This document shows positions 42,426 to 50,068 of a stretch of DNA of 64,000 nucleotides, in pieces (the stretch's first letter is position 1; each line of letters starts with the position of its first letter). The position numbers and the translations under genes are program-made. The notes under the pieces were generated by a model, which worked only from the letters and a program-made list of their open reading frames with translations, made no database searches and had not been told where the DNA came from. The DNA is from Plantactinospora soyae (GTDB lineage: Bacteria > Actinomycetota > Actinomycetes > Mycobacteriales > Micromonosporaceae): NCBI RefSeq assembly GCF_014874095.1, contig NZ_JADBEB010000001.1:9362001-9426000 (forward strand), given 5' to 3'.

Positions 42426-43451
42426 TCAGCCCTGCTCCGCGCCGAAGCGGAGGTAGGCCCGGCGAAGCCGCTCGGCCAGTCCGGGTCCGCCGATCGCCGC
42501 GCCGGGCGGACCGAGCTGGCGCAGCACCAGCTCCGGCTCCGTCGCCAGGGTCGGCCCTCGGGTCGGCAGCGGCACCGGGGCCAGCCAGAACCGGTCGACC
42601 ATCCCGGACAACGGCTCGGCGGGCAGGTCGGCGAGCGCCAGCTCGGCACCGACCGGAGCCGGCTGCGCCGGGCCCGGCGACGTGGCGGACGGCGCCGATC
42701 CGTCGACACCGGACAATGCGGCGCCGGTACGGGCCCGACGGCGGCCACCGGATCGCGCTGTCGCACCGGCCCCGGCAGCCCCGTGCCCGGTACCCGGGTC
42801 GGCGCCGGTGTCGCCGCCGCGCAGCTCCCGTAGTCGGGCCAGCAGCCGGGCCCGGTCCCGCCCCCGCCAGTGCAGCAGCTGGAACGGATCCGCGTCGAAG
42901 GCCTCGGCGAGCAGATAGAACGTCGCGGCCAGATGCTTGCAGGGCACCGCGAAGTCCGGGCAGTTGCACCGCTGGTCCAGCTCGTTGATCCGGGCCGGAA
43001 ACAACGGTGCGCCCGCCTCGGTGAAGACCGCCTCCAACTCCGGCGGTACGTCACCGGCGAGCAGCCGCGCGCTGAACAGCGCCTGCGCGGCGAGCAACGT
43101 CTCGATCCGGGCCCACACCGGTTCGGCGAACGGGCGCAGTCGGATCGACACCTGGTAGGGCGCGGGCCGGGAACCCTGCACCAGGGCGGTCACCTCGCCG
43201 GGCGCCACCTCGAGCGAGAGCACCTGCCCGGCCCGGGCGTACGACCGGCCCCGGGTGAGCCGGGTGCCGAGGGCGAACGACTCGAGTACGTCGAGGAAGC
43301 GCCGGGACCACCAGGACTGCCCGATGGCCCCCCGGGCGGTACGCGCCCGCAGTCCACCGGAGACCCGGCGCGGTGGGCCGTACTCGGCGAAGTCGGGCCC
43401 GCCGGAGCGCCTCGGCTCGCCCGTGCCGTCGCCCCTGGACTTGCCGGTCAC
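42426..43451 (-). CDS. SWIM zinc-finger protein paired with the SNF2 helicase
   Basis: A 341-residue protein with a SWIM zinc finger (CNCPDFAVPCKHLAATFYLL, pattern CxCxnCxH) in the middle. A Gly/Ala/Arg-rich linker and a C-terminal helical part follow. GTG 43451 overlaps the SNF2 stop as GTGA, so the two proteins are made together. The pair is usual in actinomycetes and may act on DNA or nucleoprotein, perhaps in repair. The longer frame to 43691 is only a shadow of the helicase gene. Confidence 0.85.
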   Translation of the reverse strand: MTGKSRGDGTGEPRRSGGPDFAEYGPPRRVSGGLRARTARGAIGQSWWSRRFLDVLESFALGTRLTRGRSYARAGQVLSLEVAPGEVTALVQGSRPAPYQVSIRLRPFAEPVWARIETLLAAQALFSARLLAGDVPPELEAVFTEAGAPLFPARINELDQRCNCPDFAVPCKHLAATFYLLAEAFDADPFQLLHWRGRDRARLLARLRELRGGDTGADPGTGHGAAGAGATARSGGRRRARTGAALSGVDGSAPSATSPGPAQPAPVGAELALADLPAEPLSGMVDRFWLAPVPLPTRGPTLATEPELVLRQLGPPGAAIGGPGLAERLRRAYLRFGAEQG

Positions 43452-46400
43452 TCCACCACCGCCCCGGTCTCGAGGGCGAAGAGCTGCCGCAGCTCCGATG
43501 TCGACAGTTCGGTGAGCCACTGCTCCCCGGTGCCGACGATCCTCGCGGCCAGTCCGCGCTTCTCGGCGATCATCGCCGCGATCTTCTCCTCCACGGTGCC
43601 GGCACAGACGAACTTCCGGACCTGTACCGCACGCCGCTGGCCGATCCGGAACGCCCGGTCGGTGGCCTGGTCCTCCACCGCCGGATTCCACCAGCGGTCG
43701 ACGTGGATGACGTGGTTGGCGGCGGTCAGGGTCAGCCCGGTGCCGCCGGCCTTCAGGGAGAGGATGAACAGCGCCGGACCGTCCTCACCGGCCGCGGTGG
43801 ACCCGTCCGCCGGCAGACCCTGGAAGCGGGCCACCATCGCGTCCCGGTCCGCCTTGCCGATCCCGCCGTGCAGGTAGAGCACCTCCCGGCCGAACCGGGC
43901 GGCCAGGTGCGCCCGGAGCATGCCGCCGAATTCGGCGTACTGGCTGAAGATCAGTGCCTTCTCGCCGGCCGCCAGCACCTCGTCGAGGATCTCCTCCAGC
44001 CGGGCGAGCTTGCCGGACCGGCCGGAGAGCGTCGAGCTGTCCCGCAGCAACTGGGCCGGGTGGTTGCAGACCTGTTTCAGCCTGGTCATGGTGGCCAGCA
44101 CCAACCCGCGCCGCTCGATCCCCTCGCTGGACTCGATCTTGGCCATCATGTCGTCCACCACCGCCTGGTAGAGGGACGCCTGCTCCCGGGTGAGGTTGCA
44201 GAGCACCTCCATCTCCAGCTTCTCCGGCAGGTCGGTGATGATCGACTTGTCGGTCTTCACCCGTCGGAGCACGAACGGGCCGGTGATCCGGCGCAGCCGC
44301 GCCGCCGCCTCGTCGTCCCCGTGCCGCTCGATCGGCTCGGCGTACCGCTTCTTGAAGGCCGACGCGCCACCGAGCAGGCCGGGATTGGCGAACTCCATGA
44401 TCGACCACAGGTCGGCCAGGCGGTTCTCGACCGGCGTACCGGTGACCGCCACCCGGTGCCGGGCGGGCAGTGCCCGGACCGCGCCGGCCTGCCGGCTCGC
44501 GGCATTCTTGATCGACTGTGCCTCGTCCACCACGATCCGGTGCCAGTCGATCTCGGCCAGCGCGGCCGCGTCCCGGGCCGCCAGCGAGTACGTGGTGAGC
44601 ACCAGGTCCGCGTCCCGCACCGCCGCGACGAACTCCGCCCCGCGCGGGCGCTCGGCACCATGGTGTACGTGCACCAGCAGCTCCGGTGCGAACCGCGCCG
44701 CCTCCCGCTGCCAGTTGCCGACCAGGGACATCGGACAGACCAGCAGGGTCGGACCGGCCTCCGTCGGGTCCCCGGCGATCAGCGCCAACATCATGATCGT
44801 CTTACCCAGCCCCATGTCGTCGGCGAGGATGCCGCCGAGGCCGAGTGACTGGAGGAAGCTCAGCCAGGCCAGCCCTCGCCGCTGGTACGGGCGCAGCGTG
44901 CCCCGGAAGCCCTCCGGCGCGTCCCGGGGGGTGAGGTGCCGCTCGGCCTGCCCGGCGAGCAGGTCACCGAGCGGGCCGTCGGCACTGACCCCGAGCACCG
45001 GCAACGCCTCCGGATCGTCCTGACTGGCCAGGCCGAGCCGGAGCAGGTCGCCGACGGTCAGTTCGCCGCCCGCCCGGAGCAGCTTGAGTCCGGCCGCGAG
45101 CCGCTTGGCGTCCAGCTCGACCCACTGGCCACGGAGCCGGACCAGCGGCGTCTTCAGCTTCGCCAGCGCCCGCAGTTCGGTACCGGAGAGCGGCTGGTCG
45201 CCCAGCGCCAGCTCCCACTCGTAGTCGACCAGCGCGTCCATCCCCAGCGAGCTGCGCGAGGCAACGGTCCCCGGGGCGGTACGGGTACGCGCCTGCAACC
45301 GGGCGCCGAGTCGCGCGCCCGGCCGCTGCCACCAGGAGGGCAGCAGCACCCCGAACCCGGCGGCGTGCAGCACCGGCGCGCCGTCGCGGAGAAACCGGTG
45401 TGCCCCCTCGGTATCCAACTCCAGAGCCTCCGGCGCGGCCGTACGCAGCGCGTCGTCCAGCTCCGGCCACAGCCGGCTGGCCCGGCCCAGCTCGGTCAGC
45501 AGCGTCTCCTGGGGCGCGGCCAGGTGCCGGGCCAGCGCCCGCAGATCGGCTCGGGCGGTCCAGATCCGGTCCGCCCCGACGACCAGACTCGGCTCGTCGG
45601 CGGCCTGGAGGGCGAACTCCACCCGCCAACGGCCGCCCGAGCCGTCGGAGCTGTCTGGGGCGTCAAAGTCGCCCGAGCCGTCGGAGCCGTCGCCCGAGCC
45701 GTCGGAGCCGTCCGGGCTTGCTTCCGCCTCGTCGGCCTCGGCCAGGTCGATGATCAGTCCGGTGGCGGCGTCGATCTCCGCCGGGGCGGCCGGCTCGACG
45801 AGGCGGAAGCACGCCCGGACCGGACTGCCGGCGGCATCCCGTTGCCAGGCGCGCAACTCGGTGTCGAGCGCGACGAGCGCCTCCGGCCGCGCCGTGAACC
45901 CCCGCTGCCGTCCGGTCAGCGCCCGCAGCCAGGCCCGTACGGCGGCGTCGGCGGCGCTGGCCCGACCCGCCCCGATCAGGCGTACTCCCTCCAGGGTGCT
46001 CCGGGCGGCGGCGTCGGTGAGCGCGTCCAGCGCGTCCGCGACCGTGGCCGCCGCCGAGCCGCCCGGTACGGCCGCAGCGTCCGACGGTGCGGTGGCATCC
46101 GCCCCCGGTGCCTCGGCCGCGGCCCGGGTCACCGGCGGCAGTGCCATGGTGAGCGCGCGGGCCCAGCCGGCGTCCGCGCCGGTCAGCAACGGTCGCCAGA
46201 CCGCGTCGGCCGACGTGGCGGACCGGCTCGACTGATCGGCGTCGACGCCACGCCGCACCCCGGGCAGGGCCCGTCCCCGGCGTACCAGTTCGACGGCGAA
46301 CCCGGCCAGCCCGGCGAGATGTCGCAACGACGCCCCGTGCACCGCCCCGGTCACCTCCGGAGCGCCGGGAGCCGCCCCGGCACCGAGCGGTCCCTGCTCG

Positions 46401-46765
46401 CCGAACGCGATCAGCACGGGCAGCGCGTGGTCGGCGTCGTACTCCAGGACCGGCACCTGCCACCGCGCCAGGGTCACCGGCCCCCGGGCGGGCTCGGCCG
46501 GGTCGGTGCGGACCAGCTCCGGCGAGTCGGCGGGGGCGCCGGAGCGGGTGGGCAGGGCGAGCGGGACCGTGTCGGTCGTCGCCTTGGCGGCGAGGTCACC
46601 GAGCGCTCCGGTCAGCCCGGGATGCCCGACCGCGAACGGATGTGGCCGGCTCCTGGGCGGGCGACCGGGCCGACGCGGTGGTCGGGCGGGCAGCGTCGAA
46701 TCCTCACCCCACACCGCGAGCCGGCCGCCGGCCAGCCACACGCCGTGGATGACCAGCACGGACAC
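43448..46765 (-). CDS. SNF2-family DEAD/DEAH helicase
   Basis: A large SWI2/SNF2 ATPase of about 1105 residues. The long N-terminal part (1-600) contains the SNF2 helicase-associated region and an acidic Asp/Ser/Gly stretch around 45663-45720. The motor follows: LADDMGLGKT (motif I, about 648), VVDEAQSIKN (motif II), and the C-terminal helicase motifs with LKAGGTGLTLTAANHVIHVD and QATDRAFRIGQ. GTG 46765 fits the start MSVLVIHGVWLAGGRLAVW. It would move along double-stranded DNA and remodel bound protein. Confidence 0.9.
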   Translation of the reverse strand: MSVLVIHGVWLAGGRLAVWGEDSTLPARPPRRPGRPPRSRPHPFAVGHPGLTGALGDLAAKATTDTVPLALPTRSGAPADSPELVRTDPAEPARGPVTLARWQVPVLEYDADHALPVLIAFGEQGPLGAGAAPGAPEVTGAVHGASLRHLAGLAGFAVELVRRGRALPGVRRGVDADQSSRSATSADAVWRPLLTGADAGWARALTMALPPVTRAAAEAPGADATAPSDAAAVPGGSAAATVADALDALTDAAARSTLEGVRLIGAGRASAADAAVRAWLRALTGRQRGFTARPEALVALDTELRAWQRDAAGSPVRACFRLVEPAAPAEIDAATGLIIDLAEADEAEASPDGSDGSGDGSDGSGDFDAPDSSDGSGGRWRVEFALQAADEPSLVVGADRIWTARADLRALARHLAAPQETLLTELGRASRLWPELDDALRTAAPEALELDTEGAHRFLRDGAPVLHAAGFGVLLPSWWQRPGARLGARLQARTRTAPGTVASRSSLGMDALVDYEWELALGDQPLSGTELRALAKLKTPLVRLRGQWVELDAKRLAAGLKLLRAGGELTVGDLLRLGLASQDDPEALPVLGVSADGPLGDLLAGQAERHLTPRDAPEGFRGTLRPYQRRGLAWLSFLQSLGLGGILADDMGLGKTIMMLALIAGDPTEAGPTLLVCPMSLVGNWQREAARFAPELLVHVHHGAERPRGAEFVAAVRDADLVLTTYSLAARDAAALAEIDWHRIVVDEAQSIKNAASRQAGAVRALPARHRVAVTGTPVENRLADLWSIMEFANPGLLGGASAFKKRYAEPIERHGDDEAAARLRRITGPFVLRRVKTDKSIITDLPEKLEMEVLCNLTREQASLYQAVVDDMMAKIESSEGIERRGLVLATMTRLKQVCNHPAQLLRDSSTLSGRSGKLARLEEILDEVLAAGEKALIFSQYAEFGGMLRAHLAARFGREVLYLHGGIGKADRDAMVARFQGLPADGSTAAGEDGPALFILSLKAGGTGLTLTAANHVIHVDRWWNPAVEDQATDRAFRIGQRRAVQVRKFVCAGTVEEKIAAMIAEKRGLAARIVGTGEQWLTELSTSELRQLFALETGAVVE

Positions 46766-46975
46766 GTCCCTTCTTCGGCGGCAGGAGTCAACCGGGCGAT
46801 CCATTTCTAGCATCCCCGCCCGACACCTCGGCGGTTGGACGGGCCGCCGGCCGAGGGAATGTCGGCAGCCGTCCGGCGCCATTCCTACGCCGTCCGGCCG
46901 CTCCCTGGCATTTTTCGGCATTACCCCAGTCACGAATCGAACAGTTACGGGCTTCGGGCCGTACTAACAGACAGG

Positions 46976-47347
46976 ATGACGATAGGTATGGATGCGTCGG
47001 CATCACGAGGCGAGGCGGTGACCATGGACTTCCCCATCGTGAAGCGAGCCACGCCAGGCCGCTATCTCCTCCGCGGGCTGCTCTCCTGCGGGCCCTGCGA
47101 CGAGTTGCTGATCCCGTCCTTCTCGTCGAGCGGACGCCGGTACTACGGCTGTCCCCGACGGCAGTGCCCCCGGCCCTGGATACCGGCCGAGCAGACCGAG
47201 CAACTCGTCTGGGCGCACTTCGCGTCGACGTACGGGGCAGCCGCCCGTGACGTACCGGGCGACCAGCGGCAGGCGATCCTGACCGCCGTACTCGCCCGGG
47301 TCAGCATCGGCGTACGGATCGCCGACCTCCAGTACCACTGGCGCTGA
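46976..47347 (+). CDS. Stand-alone recombinase-type zinc beta-ribbon protein
   Basis: A protein of about 123 residues. RYLLRGLLSCGPCDELLIPS followed by YYGCPRRQCPRPW has the four cysteines of the zinc beta-ribbon of large serine recombinases, with the following helix EQLVWAHFAS. The catalytic serine domain is absent. Starts at 46976, 46988 or 47024 are possible. It may be a remnant or a recruited DNA-binding module. Confidence 0.68.
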   Translation: MTIGMDASASRGEAVTMDFPIVKRATPGRYLLRGLLSCGPCDELLIPSFSSSGRRYYGCPRRQCPRPWIPAEQTEQLVWAHFASTYGAAARDVPGDQRQAILTAVLARVSIGVRIADLQYHWR

Positions 47348-47404
47348 GCACGGGGTACCGGCGAACCGCTGCGCCCGGGGCGCCGACGACGGCAGGATGA
47401 CTGC

Positions 47405-47611
47405 ATGGAGGGCAGCACGGAGATCGCACTGGTCGGTGGTGCGGCAGACGGCGGCACGGTGACCGTCGACCTCGACGTGCACGGCCGGCCGCCGCTCACC
47501 CACCACCATCTGGTCGACGGTCGGCTCGCCAACGCGGAGATCTACGAACTCGAGTCGGTTCTCGGCGACGGGCCACCCTGGCTGTACCGGTGGCGCGGCC
47601 CGGCGACCTGA
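47405..47611 (+). CDS. Small hypothetical protein
   Basis: A 68-residue protein that is beta-rich and acidic (STEIALVGGAADGGTVTVDL, HHHLVDGRLANAEIYELESV). No membrane or signal segment. It lies shortly after the zinc-ribbon gene. No family is recognised. Confidence 0.5.
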   Translation: MEGSTEIALVGGAADGGTVTVDLDVHGRPPLTHHHLVDGRLANAEIYELESVLGDGPPWLYRWRGPAT

Positions 47612-47775
47612 GCGCCTCCGACGGCCGTCCTGCGTCGTCAGGGAGCGACACCGCCCGACGCGGCCGGGTCGCGCCGGCGACCGCCGTGGGCGGGCCCACC
47701 GACCGCGGACGCGGACCGGCCCCGGCGGGATCACCCACCGGGGCCGGCTCGGTCGGGCCGGACCTACCGGGGCGG

Positions 47776-48507
47776 CTACCTGCCGCCGCGGAAGACCCGG
47801 ATCGTCGCCATGCCGCCCAGCGCCACCGCACCGAGCAGCACCGCCCAGATGACCGTCGTGTTCAGTCCGGTACCGAACTCCGCGTTGGCCTTCGCGTTGG
47901 CCACCAGGGAACTGTCCGGCGGCACGGGCATGGCCACCGGGGGCAGTTCCGCGTAACGGACCAGGCCGGTGCTCTCCAGCAGGGTCATGTGGGTCATCAC
48001 GAAGCCGTTGGCGTCCTCGGCGAGCTTGCGTACGGTCTCGTTCCGGGTGCCCGACCGGACCGCCCCGATGACCGGGAAGATCGCGCCGTGCGCCGCCCGG
48101 AGCCGGTCCACGAAGATCCGGTCGAACCGATCACCGGACGCCTTCGCCATCTCGTCGAGCCAGCCCTTCTGCTGGGCGCTCGGCTCGGCGGGCAACTGGA
48201 CGCCCAGCTTGTTGGCCGCCTCGACGGTCAACTCGTCCAACTTGTCGTGCTGCTTGGCGATCTCGGCGCCGACCTCCCGGACCCGCTGATTCACGCCCTT
48301 TTCGGCCGCCATCGTTCCGGCCGGCATCTCCCACAGCCCGGCCAGCCGTACCCCGTTCAACAGGGCCATGTCGGTCGCACCGAGTTGGGTCGGCCCGGCC
48401 GGTGCCGCCATGCCCACACCGGGCAACATCAGCAGTCCGACGACGAGGCCAGCCAGGACGGTTGCCGTCCGGCGCGTTGCCTTTACCGCAGATCGGGCCG
48501 TGGCCAC
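47776..48507 (-). CDS. DUF4142 exported membrane-anchored protein
   Basis: A 243-residue protein. It starts at GTG 48507 with a GGGAGG site, has a signal helix (ATVLAGLVVGLLMLPGVGMA), an alpha-helical DUF4142 domain with repeated Asp/His-bearing helices (EIAKQHDKLDELTVEAANKL; GFVMTHMTLLEST), and a C-terminal membrane helix (VIWAVLLGAVALGGMATIRV). DUF4142 resembles ferritin-like four-helix bundles, but its task is unknown. Confidence 0.85.
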   Translation of the reverse strand: MATARSAVKATRRTATVLAGLVVGLLMLPGVGMAAPAGPTQLGATDMALLNGVRLAGLWEMPAGTMAAEKGVNQRVREVGAEIAKQHDKLDELTVEAANKLGVQLPAEPSAQQKGWLDEMAKASGDRFDRIFVDRLRAAHGAIFPVIGAVRSGTRNETVRKLAEDANGFVMTHMTLLESTGLVRYAELPPVAMPVPPDSSLVANAKANAEFGTGLNTTVIWAVLLGAVALGGMATIRVFRGGR

Positions 48508-48751
48508 CTGCTCAACCTCCCAGAGATACAACGCCGAAGTGGCGGGGATATCGGCCAGGACGCTATTGCGCGGCACGGTTATGAGTCAATCTCAACGGGC
48601 CGAAGGAAGCGAAGCTTAGGCCACTCTTAAAGGAAACCTATACCGGCGGGTAGCCGTGGACCCGCCACGGCGCCGAGGGGCGACGTGTCGGCCGGAACGG
48701 GAAGCGGGGTGCCGGAACACCGGCACCCCGCTGCCACGTCGCTGGAGACGG

Positions 48752-48823
48752 TGGGCGCGGCAGGTTTCGAACCTGCGACCCCTCGCTTGTAAGGCGAGTG
48801 CTCTCCCGCTGAGCTACGCGCCC
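48752..48823 (-). tRNA. tRNA-Val, anticodon TAC
   Basis: A 72-nt cloverleaf on the minus strand. The 7-bp acceptor pairs GGGCGCG with CGCGCCC and carries discriminator A. The anticodon arm is CTCGC-CTTACAA-GCGAG and the T arm carries GGTTCGAAACC. The 3' CCA is not encoded. Confidence 0.95.
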
Positions 48824-48915
48824 GGAACGCCCGTCACGGCCACCGGCGGCGGCTAGCTTACCCCGACCACGGGGGTGGGCGTCGACCGACCAACGATCTT
48901 GGTCCGGTCGGACGG

Positions 48916-49380
48916 TCAGCCCGACGCCATGGCAAGCGCCTTCCGCCAGCCCGCCTGGTCGCGCGGTTCGCCGGGCTGGTTCAGCTCGGCGAACCGGACC
49001 GTTCCGGTTCTGTCGATCACGAACGTGCCCCGGTTGGCATAACCGGCCGCGTCGTTGAAGACGCCGTACGCCCGGGCCACGGCCCCGTGCGGCCAGAAAT
49101 CGGCGAGCATCGGGAACTCGTACCCCTCCCGGTCGGCCCACACCTTGTGTGCGAAGACCGAGTCGACGCTGACGGTCAGCACCTGCACGTCGTCGTTCTG
49201 GTACTCGTGGAGGTTGTCCCGCAGCTCGGCCAACTCCCCCTGGCAGGTGCCGGTGAAGGCCAACGGGTAGAAGACCAGCAGGACGACCCGCCGGCCCTGG
49301 AAGTCGGCCAGCCGTACCTCCTGGTTGTTCTGGTTCTTCATCACGAAGTCCGGCGCCGGGGCACCAACCTCGATCGACAT
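48916..49380 (-). CDS. ahpE: AhpE-type peroxiredoxin
   Basis: A 154-residue peroxiredoxin like Rv2238c. The peroxidatic Cys lies in FYPLAFTGTCQGELAEL, here with a single catalytic Cys (1-Cys pattern). It should reduce hydrogen peroxide and peroxynitrite. ATG 49380 is used rather than 49398 because the family start MSIEVGAPAPDF follows. Its neighbours DUF3052 and aceE match the mycobacterial order. Confidence 0.88.
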   Translation of the reverse strand: MSIEVGAPAPDFVMKNQNNQEVRLADFQGRRVVLLVFYPLAFTGTCQGELAELRDNLHEYQNDDVQVLTVSVDSVFAHKVWADREGYEFPMLADFWPHGAVARAYGVFNDAAGYANRGTFVIDRTGTVRFAELNQPGEPRDQAGWRKALAMASG

Positions 49381-49518
49381 GCGGCTCCTCCTGGTCATGG
49401 GGCATCCGCCGGCTGATCATGAGCATCAGCCGACCCGGCCGGGTCCCGCCGGATTTCCGTTACGGGTCCCGCCACGAACCCCGTCCGGGCGGTCGGCGCC
49501 CGGACCGTGGTCCGCGGG

Positions 49519-49962
49519 TTACTTCTTCGCCTTGGCGCCCCGGCGCAGGACCAGCCGTGCGCCGCTCCAGTCCTTGCCGGCGTTCACCGTCGAGGTCTGT
49601 TGCAGGCCGGCGGTGGGTGCCGCCTCACTGATCTCGCTCGGCTCGACGTGGCCGTCCCGTCCGGCCTTCGGGGTCAGCAGCCACACCACACCGTTGTCGG
49701 CCAGCGGGCTGAGCGTCTCGACGAGCATCTCGAACAGGTCACCGTCGCCGTCCCGGTACCAGAGCAGCACCGCGTCCACGACCTCGTCGGTGTCCTCGTC
49801 TACCAGCTCTCCGCAGCGATCGGTCAGGGCGTCGCGGAGATCCTGGTCGACGTCGTCGTCGTACCCCATCTCCATGACGACCATCCCCGGCTCGATGCCG
49901 AACCGGTCCGCCAGACTCCGTACGCCGTCGGCGGCCTGACCAGCGGTCGCGCTCACTGTCAC
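49519..49962 (-). CDS. DUF3052 protein (Rv2239c-like)
   Basis: A 147-residue cytosolic protein, with GIEPGMVVMEMGYDDDVDQD near the start, VDAVLLWYRDGDGDLFEMLV in the middle and a basic end GARLVLRRGAKAKK. The family is actinobacterial and unassigned. GTG 49956 gives better ribosome-site spacing than GTG 49962; either is possible. It is regularly found by ahpE and aceE. Confidence 0.85.
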   Translation of the reverse strand: MTVSATAGQAADGVRSLADRFGIEPGMVVMEMGYDDDVDQDLRDALTDRCGELVDEDTDEVVDAVLLWYRDGDGDLFEMLVETLSPLADNGVVWLLTPKAGRDGHVEPSEISEAAPTAGLQQTSTVNAGKDWSGARLVLRRGAKAKK

Positions 49963-50068
49963 GTGCCTCCTCATCTCCACTGCCAGCGGCATCCCATGCG
50001 ACACCGATAGCGCAAAGTCCACACAGTTGTCCCGCCGCGCGCAAGTGGCGCACCGAGTCGAAGGGAAT

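Noticed and set aside
48752-48823. tRNA-Val as an integration site
   Set aside because: No second copy of its 3' end and no integrase lie beside it. The only repeat pair around an integrase is the rnpB one.
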